64,000 nt of DNA from Neostapfia colusana (taxonomy: Eukaryota > Streptophyta > Magnoliopsida > Poales > Poaceae). Position 1 is the first letter of the stretch; every line of letters begins with the position of its first letter. Under the pieces are notes generated by a model. That model was not told where the DNA came from and searched no databases. It saw only the letters and a list, made by a program, of their open reading frames with translations. Shown here in pieces: positions 45,801 through 57,916 of this stretch. Where the stretch lies: positions 51,987,652 through 52,051,651 of the forward strand of contig JASWHV010000012.1 of NCBI GenBank assembly GCA_030760725.1, written 5' to 3'. Both the position numbers and the translations under genes were made by a program.

Positions 45801-46716
45801 TGATAGGAGGATGAGTCCCGATCTTCCGAGAGGTGGGGTAAACTTGATTAGGTGGAGATCTCGACGTTGATGATCCAAGGCTCCGAACGAACGAAACCCC
45901 GCAATCACTACACCACTGCTCCGTTGGTTATCACCCGTGTCACATGAATGAATTCGCCACGAAGGCTTATCCCTGCAAGCGCAATCAAGAACACAAGCAA
46001 GAACAGAGAAGTTGCAATCAAAACTGAATTGATCACGAATTTGGGGTCTCACAACCGATGATCGGTGACACTGTTCAATGACAGATTGTAACTAGGAAAA
46101 ACCCGACCATAATGTGGTGACAGCTGCTGTATAATAAGGAGTTTAGGGGCGTGCAAGACTCCTGGACGCAACCCTAATGGGCTTCCACACGATACACGGG
46201 CCAGCAGCCCAAAAGGCGGCGGCGCAGCACTGGACAGATTCTGGACGCCCACTTGTTTCGCTGATTCCTGTCAACTTAGAAGGAATTTTGAGGTCTGGCT
46301 GGTTCCATTGGAAGCTTTATGAAATCACGGTTCCAACCATGTATAGAACGTCCGAATCCGACTACGTATGTGTCCGGGACGTCAGTTTTGGTGAAGGCAG
46401 CTCCTGGAACCCGAGGTGGAGTCGAAGTCGAGTTGTACTTGGGCTCCTCCTTGGTATGCACGTCCTATCTCCTCCTCCTTGACTCCTTGGACTCCTCCCA
46501 GCCCTTGATGGTCCTCTCCATCGTTCCTAATCAATAAAACATGCATGGAAACAAGCGTAAGTTCTGAAAAACAATTGACAAGGTTAGAACGTACCTGGAG
46601 ATCCAATTGTCATGCACGTGCTCTAGTGATCGGTCCTTGCATTGTATGCAAAGGAGAGAAGTCCTCATCATCCTCCCCCTCTTGAATTGGAGTCGTCCTC
46701 GACTCAAGCTCATCTT
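45801..46716 (-). mobile_element. Element F: 3' LTR and polypurine tract of an LTR retrotransposon
   Basis: In minus sense, 46684-46671 is a purine-rich AGAGGGGGAGGA tract, followed by an 870-bp LTR from TGATGAGGAC (46670) to CTCCTATCA (45801). The last 30 bases of internal sequence (46716-46685) are then cut by an A-family LTR. A TATTATA motif lies near 46128-46134 on the minus strand. The LTR is unrelated to those of A-E. No coding part is visible, so the superfamily is not fixed; the tract-LTR style suggests gypsy. Confidence 0.75.
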
Positions 46717-48799
46717 TGTAACACCCCAAAACCTGTTAAGAGGAGAATTTAAAAATTTTTTGGACGTACTGCATGTGGTGTAGAAATTCAAATTCAAATT
46801 GGAATTCAAATTAAACTCAAAACAGAAAACAAAAAGAAAAAGAAAAAGAAGAAAACAAACCTCCCCGGCCAGCGGGCCGAAACCCACCAGCCGGCCCACC
46901 TCACCCCTGCGCCAGCCCACAGCCGCGCGCCCGCTTCCCTCTCACTGACATGCGGGGCCCGCCTGTCATCCCCGACCTCCCCTCTACCGATCTATGCCAT
47001 GAAATCCCAGTTTTAGGAAGAATTGACGAAGATCCGAAGTTTTCCGGCGAGATCGCCGTCTCCCGCCGCCGCGCGCCGCCGGGCAGCGCCGCCCGCGCTC
47101 GATCAGAGCGACGTGGCCGCTTGTGCGCCGTCTATTTTAAATCGCACGGTAGAATTTAAATCCCCGCGTACCGGTTCGACGTTATAATCTCAGCCGTCTG
47201 TTTTAAATCGGACGGTCCACGTCAGCCCCGCGTTATAAAGACCGGTATTCTTACGCGCTACCCCCTGGGGATCTCGGAAAATACAAGCTAGCCCCGGAAA
47301 CTTCTGATCTAGCCCCTAGAACTTCAGAAATTCATATAAATTCAATTAAAAATCAGTTTTAGCCCCTGGACATAATAAAATTAGGAAAACCCCTCTGTTA
47401 TGTGTAGATAGACCCCTGGAAATCTATGAAATAATATAGTAGACCCTGTAGTGGGGTGAGTTTACTTTTTAACCTTGTATAATATTAAATTTAGGAATTT
47501 GAATATGAAATTAAGATTTAAATTTAAAAGGGTGAGGCACACACATTGTAAATTCAAGTTTAAACTCCACTAACAATTGGAAAACTTTAGAATGAGCTAA
47601 AAAAATAAATTTTAGGCTGAAATGAAATCTGTTTGGGTGTGTTCATGTTTATTTGATCTAGAAACACATTTTAGGCTAGGAAATAATTCTGAAAATTTGT
47701 AAAATAAATGTAAAATGGTTCACATGAGAGGAGAAGTTAAAAAATATATTATTTACTATTTTAGATCAGAACCTATTCTGTTTAGATGATGTGTCTTACG
47801 AATTTCATAATAAAGTTCACAATTAGGTATAGAAAATAAATCTTAAAATAAAGGAAAATAGGTATGCATAACTAGAAAATGATAAATAAAATCTCCAAAA
47901 CCCAAAGATTTCAGTTTAGGATTTGGTAGAAGATCTGAAAACCCATTTGGAGTAGGAAAATACCTTCCATGCATACTTGGTAGCTAAGATGTGTATTAAT
48001 TGAATATAAGAAACTTGTTTAAATTGGAAATTCATATATAGTGTACAAATATAAATCTGAATACAAAAGTTAGAAATCATATGCACATGTTTTAAAAGTG
48101 CATGTAAGCCGAAAATCAACACACATAGAGTAACCACAACACATAGAAATGTGAATGACTTCCATAAATGAATGTGTGGTTTGTATGAAGTGAAAGTGTG
48201 AACTATGTCTTATGGATTGTTGTTTTCTTTTGCTATGTGTGATGGTATGAGTAGAACCTGCTCCAGAGCAAGTTCTTCCTTTCCAAGATCAGGACTATCC
48301 ATTCCCAGAGCAGCAGGAAGAAGGCAAGTGTCCTTGACCACTTTGATCCTATGCTAGGATGAGCAGATAGAATTATTTGCATTGTCAATTGAAATATGAA
48401 ACCCATGCTAGGAAGTTTCCCTAGAATTGCATTATCTTGTTTCCTTGTAGCTTGGGTTGGGATTTATTTTATCATGTCATTTATTTATATGTTTATGCTT
48501 AGCCATGCTTAGAATGGGATAAGTGGGATATGAGATCATCAATTTATTTACCTTACTCTTGAATGAGATATTGTGAGTTATGTAGAGGTAGGGATCGAGG
48601 CAAGTTGGATGATTTGGTTGGTGCTGGGTGCACGAGACTTGGGTTTGTGTTTAGTACTTGCCTGGATCCTAAGGACCGGTTCATGGAGCATGTAACCTGG
48701 CTTTACCGTGCCAACCACATGCTGAGATGGGGCAGCTTGGCCAATTAATTAGGCGTATCCCCGGTGTAGTATAGGTGTGTTGGATGGTGCGGGGAATAG
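46717..48799 (+). mobile_element. A(+): family A LTR in plus orientation, interrupted
   Basis: It starts TGTAACACC at 46717 and follows the A LTR in sense orientation. An internal deletion near 46965 (GTCATCC joined to CCGACCTCC) removes about 0.5 kb with the TATA box and candidate exon 1. It ends at GGGGAATAG (48799) where a second A LTR has inserted. The remainder should lie beyond the window. Confidence 0.88.
48255..48323 (+). CDS. Candidate LTR leader ORF, exon 2 (A(+) copy)
   Basis: This is 69 bases between GTATGAGTAG and AAG|GCAAGTG, fully open, containing EQVLPFQDQDYPFPEQQEE. The matching terminal exon is on the displaced right part of this LTR, outside the window. Confidence 0.5.
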
Positions 48800-51700
48800 T
48801 GTCACACCCGGTTTCTCCGAAGACAACCGAGTGAATATCACATGTATGCCAGGATCATTTTCTCATACATGTGATGACAAACCGTGAAGCATCATTTATT
48901 ACAAGCCAGGTGTCGAATATAAATAAGTCTTACATAGCATATGTCTCGATGGACGACAATAAGTTCATAACATGTAAATAAAATAGCAGCGAAATATTAT
49001 TCTTGTGGGCTCCGTCACAGGCATTGCCCGGGGGACTCCATGAACCTAGAATCCTTCTTCGGGTCCGAAGTCTTGGTCATTGAATACCCCATCATCCCCT
49101 TGACCTGAGCAGCAATTTAAACCAACAAATATGCAAGTTTGAGTACCGTTGGTACTCAGCAAGTGTGGGAAAATTATGTCATGCATGGTTGGAACAAGGA
49201 GAGGTTGAACTCATGGTTAAAGCACTACGCAATTATTCCTACCACCTTAGCTTATTAAGCACCTACATTACTACACAGGTGAAATGATCCCAATCTCCCA
49301 TCCCATCATCATAATCAAATAACCATAACATCATTTCCAATGTTAAGCTTCCCGCTTAACATCCACAACTTCCAAAGTCATCATCCTCTAATCATGAATA
49401 AGTCCAAGCCGCTCTTGACCGTGAGCACGGCTGTCATGACAATTTTGACTCTGCAGAGTTTGCACCACGGTACCCACATGTAGTGATTTCATCCCCCGTT
49501 GCCGGGTGGACTAAAAGAACCTCCATTATGCCAGTGGCCACGAACCACATTCACACTTCCCAGGTGCGTAGCCAGGAGATCACTACGAAGCCATTACAAA
49601 GGGATTCCCGACGAGCATGGGCCCACTGAGGTTTCACCCCTAACAGCATACAAGAGGCTCCAACCCCGCTGCAGTGGCCCCCTCTTGAGCCTTGCGGTTC
49701 ATATGGTAGTCCAGCTGACACCTACTCCCCGCACCATCCAACACACCCATACTACGCCGGGGATACACCTAATTAATTGGCCAAGCTGCCCCATCTCAGC
49801 ATGTGGTTGGCACGGTAAAGCCAGGTTACATGCTCCATGAACCGGTCCTTAGGATCCAGGCAAGTACTAAACACAAACCCGAGTCTCGTGCACCCAGCAC
49901 CAACCAAATCATCCAACTTGCCTTGATCCCTACCTCTACATAACTCATAATATCTCATTCAAGAGTAAAGTAAACAAGTTGATGATATGATATCCCACTT
50001 ATCCCATGCTAAGCATGGCTAAGCATAAGTAATATGAATGAATGATAAAATAGAACAAAATCCCATCCCAAGCTACAAGGAAAACAAGGTAATGCAATTC
50101 TAGGGAAATTTCCTAGCATGGGTTTCATATTTCAATTGACAATGCAAATAATTCTATCTACACATCCTAGTATAGGAACAAAGTGGTCAAGAACACTTGC
50201 CTTCTTCATGCTACTCTGGGAATGGATAGTCCTGATCTTGGAAAGGAAGAACTTTCTCTGGAGCAGGTTCTACTCATACCATCACACATAGCAAAAAGAA
50301 AACAACAATTCATAAGATATAGTTCACACTTTCACTTCATACAAACCACACATTCATTTATGAAAGTCATTCATATTGCTATGTGTTGTGGTTACTCTAT
50401 GTGTGTTGATTTTGGGCTTACATGCACTTTTAAACATGTGCATATGATTTCTGACTTTTGTATTCAGATTTATATTTGTACACTATATATGAATTTCCAA
50501 TTTAAACAAATTTCTTATATTCAATTAATACACACCTTAGCTACCAAGTATGCATGGAAGGTATTTTCCTACTCCAAATGGGTTTTCAGATCTTCTACCA
50601 AATCCTAAACTGAAATCTTTGGGTTTTGGAGATTTCATTTATCATTTTCTGGTTATGCATACCTATTTTCCTATATTTTAGGATTTATTTTCTATACCTA
50701 ATTGTGAACTTTATTATGAAAATAGTAAGACACATCATCTAAACAGAATAGGCTCTGATCTAAAATAGTAAATAATATATTTTTGAGCTTCTCCTCTAAT
50801 GTGAACTATTTTACATTTATTTTACAAACTTTCAGAATTATTTCCTTGCCTAAAATGTGTTTCTAGATCAAATAAACATGAACACACCCAAAAAGATTTC
50901 ATTACAGCCTAAAATTTATTTTTAGCTCATTCTAAAGCTTTCCAATTGTTAGTAAAGTTTAAACTTGAATTTACAATGTGTGTGCCTCACCCTTTTTAAA
51001 TTTAAATCTTAATTACATAGTCAAATTCCTAAATTTAATATTATATTAGATTAAAAAGGCCAACTTACCCCATCAGAGGGTCTATTATATTATTTTATAA
51101 ATTTCCAGGGGTCTAACTACACATAACAGAGGAGTTTTCCTAATTTTTATTAAGTCCAGGGGCTAAAACTGATTTTTAATTGAATTTACATGAATTTCTG
51201 AAGTTCCAGGGGCTAGATCAGAAGTTTCTGGGGCTAGCTCGTATTTTCCGAGAACCCCAGGGGGTAGCGCGTAAGAATCCCTGCCTTTATAACGCGGGGC
51301 TGATGTGGACCGTCCGATTTAAAACTGATGGCTGAGATTATAACGTCGAACCGGTACGTGGGGATTTGAATTCTACCGTGCGATTTAAAATAGACGGCGC
51401 ACAAGCGGCCACGTCGCTCTGATCGAGCGCGGGCGGCGCTGCCCAGCGCCGCGCGGCGGCGGGAGGCGGCGATCTCGCCGGAGAGCTTCGGATCTTCGTA
51501 AATTCTTCCTAAAACTGGGATTTTATGGCATAGATCGGTAGAGGGGAGGTCGGGGATCTCACCTCAGGGGTTTTCTTGAGCTCGGAGTTCCTGGAAGGCG
51601 GTCGGCGACGAGGTCCGAGGTGAATTCATGGCGATGCTCGTCGGCACTGTGTTTGAAGCGCAAACCACCGAGTTTTCGGCAGCTGCGTGATTCCCCGGAG

Positions 51701-51994
51701 GCGGTGGATCAAGACCAGCGCGTTAGATCAGAAATCCTGAGCAAAGATCGAGAGAAATTGGCCGGAGAAACTCTGGTTCTCACCGGGAGGAAAAACGGCT
51801 GATCGTGGGTGAAAATCGGGACGGTGTCGGGGTTTATATAGCCGGGGAAGGGCGGCGTTCGGTTGTGATCGAGTTTGCGACGTCCAGAACCGAAATTTGG
51901 CTGGGATACGCGAGTATCCGGGGCGGTTTTGATTCGGGGGAGAGAGGAGAGTCCGGGTCGGCCGAGCGCGTGCGCGAGGAAGAAGAAGATGGTG
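48800..51994 (-). mobile_element. A(-): family A LTR in minus orientation, interrupted by E
   Basis: It begins (plus orientation) TGTCACACC at 48800 after AATAG and follows the A LTR to GATGGTG at 51994, where element E starts. It contains the terminal exon (49104-49046), exon 2 (50269-50201, with one stop codon) and a TATATAAA box at 51840-51833. Whether it is a solo LTR or the end of a full element cannot be seen here. Confidence 0.9.
49046..49104 (-). CDS. Candidate LTR leader ORF, terminal exon (A(-) copy)
   Basis: This 59-base exon ends QDFGPEEGF then TAG. Exon 2 of this LTR has a TAG in place of a Gln codon, so the copy is inactive as a unit. Confidence 0.4.
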
Positions 51995-52636
51995 TGTAAA
52001 AGCCCAAGAAATGGGACTTGCAAAAACTTTTCTTCAATTTACCACACCTCAGCTCTTGTTGTGGATGGCTGGTAAGGAATGGGAGGAGCAAGTAACCTCT
52101 ATCAAAGAAGTGGTTAGAGGGGAAACTTACACTTTCACAACATGGGAAAATTATACACATACGATCACACATGAGAGTGTGTTTCCAAACTGTTGCATTC
52201 AAACTCAGGATTTCAGCAGCTAAACCAAGGATCAGAGTGCATAATTGGATTCCTCAGGTCCAAATTAGTGGGGAGGCAAAGTTTCAGAAATTTTCAAAAA
52301 GATTTGCTACCCATTTTTCCAAAAAGGATCCAAATATGCCAAGAATTCAAATATTTATTTGAATTTGGGAGAAATGAGCTCAACCATACAAATGTAGGTC
52401 AGTTTCAAACTCCAAATATTTGGATTCATCTCTGGCTAAGCTTTGGAGATCTTTTGAGGGGTGGGAGAGCACTGACAAGTGGGTCCCACATGTCATTGGG
52501 AGGGTTAAAATGGCACAATAGTCAACAGCCTTAGGGGCTAAGTGTTGCACTCGGAACAGAGCCGAGGCTCCACGCGACACGCCGTGAAAACGCCGGATGC
52601 CACCTCCTGCTCTCCCCTCGCGCGCTGGCGAGCTCC

Positions 52637-53075
52637 TTGTGCGGGCGCAGTAACTCCCAGCCGTGCCCCAGCTCGCCACGACCACGGGCCGACCCCCCAG
52701 TCACCGCCCTCTCGCACGACAAAGCGCCGAGGAGCCGCCGCGGTGATCGACTCACTCAGGAGCGATCGTCTCTCGTGTACCAACGTCGGCAGCGCAGCAA
52801 ACATATATCCTCAGACCTCCCACGCATTACCCGCATCACTTCCGGTCAAGTGAACCACTACCCACCGAGAAAAACCACGTTTTCGTGGCCGCCGGTGAGA
52901 ACCGAGCAAAGGTGCTCCCGTGGGCAGCTCACACCACCCAGTTTCGCGACTGAGCAAGAGCACCCCAAGGTGCGCCAACTTCCTGCGCTGCTCCTCTCCA
53001 AATTCCAGAGAAATCCGTGCGACGTAGCTGCGGAATTTCAAGTTTTCCCCTCGGACGAGGAAAACCGGACCGCGG
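52637..53075 (+). CDS. Candidate LTR leader ORF, exon 1 region (E LTR), boundaries uncertain
   Basis: The frame that ends in phase 1 at donor GCGG|GTAAG (53075) is open back to about 52530, with no ATG. Near the donor it reads AAEFQVFPSDEENRT, acidic like the downstream exons, and it joins to 54609 in frame. Where the transcript or translation begins is not visible, and an intron starting at 52895 is possible. Exon 1 is the weakest part of this model. Confidence 0.3.
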
Positions 53076-54608
53076 GTAAGAACTGTGGAAATTTACGCTT
53101 AATTCTCGGTTAAAGTTGTTCATTTTGCGCACACCAGAACTAGAGAGGATAGGGAACCTTTTCCCTCCACAACCCTAGCTAGAAACGCCATGGTTACAGC
53201 TAATTTCGAGCTTTTCGGTCGTCGGCCATGGCGGGAACACGCGGGCGCACGGTGACAACCGGGTTGCCGTCGTTTCCGAGCCAGGTTGAGGCCACGCCGA
53301 GATTTCCTGACCTCCACTGATGCTTTAGAGCGGATCCGCCGAGCTTTTGGCGGGCTAATGTGCTCGGGCGGCGGTGCCGATCATCACCGAAGGCCGCGGC
53401 TCGTCGCCGGCCTACTTCCGGCTACCGCCAGCCCGAGCCAACCCCATAGACTTGTTCCCCGACCCTGAAAACCCCCAGGCGGCGAGTCTCCGGCCGAGAG
53501 GTGGTCGGGAAGCTGGGTCCGGCGAGCTCCAGTACAGCGCCGGCGAGGGGGAGGCGCGGGAGCGAGAGGAGGAAGAAGACCCACCGGGCCCACGTGTCAG
53601 CAGCTGAAGATTAAAACCCCGGATCAGCTGTGGCATGTGATTCCGTGTGGTGGCGCGGGAAAGGGTCTGTGGCCCCCGTGTGGCGTGATTCCGGCGGTTG
53701 ACACGTGTAGGGTGGACCCACAGGCAGAGTTTGAACTTTTACCGAATTAATTTGAATTCCAGATTCGGTTCAAACTTTGGAACTGCATAACTTTTGCTAG
53801 GAAGCTCCGAATTTAGTGATTCAAATTGGGTTGGATTCATCTTGCCTAGCTCTGTCCAGATATACAACCCAATTTGTATGAAACCCATTAATTAATTCTG
53901 GAAAATTCTTTAAAGCTTTTCAGCAAAAGAATTTTAGAGGGAGTTTGGTTCATCCAAAAATCCCCAAATTTTGCCAGGATGTTCTTTAGGACATTAGTAA
54001 ACCCCTGTAAAAGTTTCAGACCATTTGGAGTTGATTTGGTCAGAGCAATTCAAATTAGAAGGTGCTGTGTTCATTTGAATGCAAATACATTTTCAGAGAA
54101 TTTCCAAAACTTGGGAATTCAATTCTGGGCAAACCTTGACTCCAAAAATACTAGGAAAATTCATGCAAACTCTATGAGCTATAATAGAAATTGTAGTTCA
54201 GTAAGTTGAGCATGAACATGGGTATTACCTCAGAATAAATTCTTCCTTGCTGATTTGCCAAGAGAATTATTCTGAGCAAACCACCCCATGAAAAGTGCTA
54301 ATGTGTGGTCCAGAGAGTTTTCTTGTGACAAGGAACTCACACAAAAATTCTCAGCTCTATTGGAGCTCTAGATTACCCCTGTCCTGTTTAACCCCTTAAG
54401 GGATTAAGATGGAAAAGGGGGGGGGGGAAAACCACTTAGCAGTTAACCATGTGACTAAGTCCAAGCCAAACCACCAACACCAGTTCATATTTAAATTCTT
54501 AAACAAAGTTCCAGGGTTAGAGGCTGGTCATTAGAACTAATAGTAGAAGTCTTACTCTAAACTCACATTTGCATATAAATTAACATGTAGTATTTCAATA
54601 ACGTGTAG

Positions 54609-54686
54609 CCGTTGAAGAAGAGACTCCGGAAGTGCTGAACTTCCTCCTTCCGGACGAAGAACTAACTCCTGACCAGCAGCAACAAG
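54609..54686 (+). CDS. Candidate LTR leader ORF, exon 2 (E LTR)
   Basis: This is 78 bases between ACGTGTAG and AAG|GCAAGCC, open, containing PEVLNFLLPDEELTPDQ and a Gln run. Phase 1 at both ends. Although the E LTR is otherwise very different from A-D, the position, donor type, phase and Gln-rich end are the same. Confidence 0.5.
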
Positions 54687-55712
54687 GCAAGCCCCGGTTT
54701 GCATTAACCCTTTTTAAAAGCTTTACTTTGTTTACATGTGTCATATGAAGTATGTATGTGCACTAGGTATAGGGTGAATGAAACCCCACTTGCATAACCA
54801 AAGGTTCCTAAAAGAGTGAGGGTAGTGTCAAGGACCTCGAGTAGACAGGCTATGCTTAATGAGTCATAGGACTTCGGTACAAGTCGAGTAGTTGGAATCT
54901 ACTCGCGAGATAGGTTGGGGACACACGGGTTCGGTTGAGTGATGTGAGATCACTTTAGTAATGAAAATGAGACTAGGCAGGGGCTAGGGCGCAGCAAGAG
55001 AGAGTCTTGTGTGCGCAGCCCTGCCCGTGTCGATTGAGGACCGATCCGTGTGCGGCCCTGCTGAACAAGTATTGAACGTACCGAAGGCATATCGGATATA
55101 TGGGCCCCGATAAACCGATGTAGCCTAAACCTCCGGGCGTCGAGGCATAGCACACCGATTTATAGGTGTAGGTTGAGGGCAGCAAGGTGGAAATCTGCCA
55201 ACGGGCATAGAGAGATGCTCCGTGTGGGGAACCTCCTGCTCGTTTCGGTGCGACCGGTTCGACGTTTGGGCTGTTGGGTGAAAGGTTGTCCCGTACGACA
55301 TCGAGTGAGCGTGCTGTGCAGCTCCACGGATGGGCGTACGTGACGTGCTCTTTGGGTTTTCCCTGCAGGTGTATATCGAGTCGATTCGCCGTCCCTCGCG
55401 GTGACGAGTACTGCTTGTTCACTGCGTCGTAACGTAGACTAATGGATGAAATATGTTGATTCAATGATGCTGATTGATATAATTGTATTGCTACATGTGT
55501 GCCACCAAATACTGCTTACAAAATTTAAGATTTTCTGAACTGTTAACTTATTGCTAAAAGATGAACTAAGGATGAACTTGTAGGCGTGTCGTTTTGCTGA
55601 AATGCTACCAACCTATGTCTTGGTATACCTCACGTAGAGTTTCATGCTTAGGTGAGTCGGTTAAGCCTTGCTGAGCCTTCGTGCTCATGGTTGCTGCTTA
55701 AGTGTTTTTCAG

Positions 55713-55810
55713 GTGAGGAGCCACCCACGGACTCGGAGTACGAGTCCACCGGCGAGGGTTACCCTCCGTCGGGGACCACGGCTGAGTGGGAGCCGTACAC
55801 GCCGCGCTGA
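55713..55810 (+). CDS. Candidate LTR leader ORF, terminal exon (E LTR)
   Basis: This is 98 bases after a pyrimidine-rich acceptor GTTTTTCAG. Two bases finish the split codon, then 31 sense codons (EEPPTDSEYESTGEGYPP, ending AEWEPYTPR) and TGA. Acidic overall, with Tyr/Glu spacing like the D and A terminal exons. Confidence 0.5.
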
Positions 55811-56071
55811 GCTGAGGAGTGCAGCTAGTGTGGGTTGCCCTAGGGCTGGGCAACCAACTTTTGCTAAATAGGCGGGCGTGAGTTGTATAGTGTAGTCTTC
55901 CGCTGTGTAATATAAACAATAGTTGTAACTGAAGTTTGTACTTGTTTGTACAGTTTTAGTTGTTTTTCCCATGTAATATATTATGTTCTTATGACGTGTG
56001 CTGTCGGGTGTCGCATCGCGTGGCACCACCCTCTGCGATCCTGGATGAGCGGATCACGGTCCGCCACAGCC

Positions 56072-56083
56072 TGGTATCAGAGC
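56072..56083 (+). other. Primer binding site of element E
   Basis: TGGTATCAGAGC, the initiator-Met tRNA match, three bases after the LTR. Confidence 0.95.
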
Positions 56084-57916
56084 TGCAGTGGGGATAGCAC
56101 AGTACTTAAGGACTGCATTATGGGAAAAACTTAGGTATACGGTGAGGAATCGGTAGTTGCCCAAGTAAGGACTATATTAGCATAGTTACTTAAGGTGGCA
56201 AAGACTAACCTATGTGTTATAATTCTGAATTTCAATTATGTAACGACGCACCTACGCTCTGGTAAGTATGGTAAGGAACGCCACCGAAAGCGGTTCAATT
56301 TCGGTTAGCTCTCCCTGACGAGGAACGTGGTTCAGGGATTTGTCTCACAGCTTGGTGTGAGACGTCAATATGAACCTCTTGAACTCTTCATGTTCCTGGG
56401 TTCATATGAAACGCTGATCCCTAGCATGCATTAGGCAAGTAAGTGGAGACCCCATCGCGTGGTCAGTAACGCGAGAGTGTGTTCGTCTGGAAATAGCCCA
56501 GGAGAACATACGCAGCGCTTGCCATCGGCGTGCCCTGCAGGGCAGTAGGTGGTATCTGTTGGGTTGATAACATTCCCAACCGTGACGACCCGTTCATGAC
56601 ATACTCGGGTTCCCCGTCGTGTGGTGTTGAAACACGATCACGTGCCTTGAGACGTGACTTAGCTCAAGGACGGCCGTATGACAATGATACGGGCGTTTGT
56701 ATTTACTTTCAAATATGGAACTGCCTGAAATGAATAACCATTGAGTGCACCATTATTGTGTGGTTTTCTGCAGGTACTAACCACGTATGTATCCGTGTAG
56801 AAAACGTGTGCGAGAGACCGTTTAGTGCCACATTTGAGACGTATATGCCGGTATGATCCGGGTAGGATTTTCTTTTGTGAGGAACGTAGTACCGAGATAT
56901 GGTAGGCATATGCATGAGAATAATGATAACAAAGAATTAAAATCTATAGGTTCAACAGTTAGGACCCTGGTTGGGTATAAGAATGGGATGGTGATGAGTG
57001 TAGTTCCAAAAGAGACTGAAAAACAGAGTGCTCTGTTTTGGGCAGCATGTTTGCTGATCTTCAACAGGGCATAACTCACAGGTCTTTTAGCCCAGGGAGG
57101 TGTGCTATATAGCTCTGGAAAGGTATTCAAGTACTCTACAACTTTGTTGTAGACTTCCAGAGCTGAAACTCACCTGAAGATGGCTTAAAGCCCAGAGAAA
57201 TGTAAACTGTCCAGAACCAGGGCAGAGTAAAACATCCTCTGAACTGATCTGTTTTTCAAATATAACTCCCAGTAGAAAAATCTGAAATTATCATATAATA
57301 CATCCTTAGAAAGAGTAGAAGATGTTTGACATCTTTGCAATTCAAAGATTCTGAAGTTTCAGCACAGAATTTAGTGGAAATCAGGATTGGAAACAGCCAC
57401 TTCCAAGGGAGGTGCTGTTAAAATTCTTCCAGAAATTCTGCTAACTTTGAATTAGCATAACTTTTTAATCAAAACTGATCTGGGGGCAAATGAGTACTCG
57501 TTGGAAAGATACTGAAGTAACTTTAACTTTGGTATTCAACTTGAGTCATGAAAATGCCCAGAACCAGATCAAAAACTTGGAATAGGTAGCAACTGGTCAT
57601 TCTGACAGAAGAATGACAGTTGAACTCATTGAAAAGGGTGTTGTACCCTAAGGGTGGTATACGTAATGACAAAGCGATAGTAATGTCTCGTAGTGACCAA
57701 ACCCAGTTGTGTTGAGCTTCCAAAGTGGAGGTTCATCAAGTGGGAGTAAACTAGCTTGTGTTTGGTCTGGTAATGGTGTAGCTTGTGCGAAGTTACTACA
57801 TTAACTACTTACGAGATATTTCGCATGTTTTTGTTGTCATAATGTTTATACGCCCAGTTCTATTGGACTGCATGCAAAAGGTTGCGGGACTGATGTTTAA
57901 TGTCGTATGGTTGCAG
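56084..57916 (+). other. Element E leader between primer site and gag
   Basis: 1.8 kb without a convincing frame in sense orientation. It ends GGTTGCAG directly before the gag ATG, so it may be removed as an intron in gag mRNA. Unlike A and C there is no extra ORF here. Confidence 0.7.

Larger units (their letters stand above)
51995..56068 (+). repeat. Element E 5' LTR
   Basis: A 4074-bp LTR, TGTAAAAGCC to CCGCCACA. No clear TATA box was found. Candidate leader-ORF exons are at 54609-54686 and 55713-55810, with a strong donor GCGG|GTAAG at 53075/53076. An earlier GCCG|GTGAGAACCGA at 52894 matches the family A motif near 9962. Confidence 0.93.

Noticed and set aside
52380..53132. Minus-strand frames of 67-101 codons in the E LTR, duplicated in the 3' LTR
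   Set aside because: They are GC-rich and antisense with no homologue seen; the duplication is simply the LTR pair.
55668..56029. Possible host gene around the E LTR end
   Set aside because: The region is the terminal leader exon, LTR end and primer site of E; no host gene is needed to explain it.
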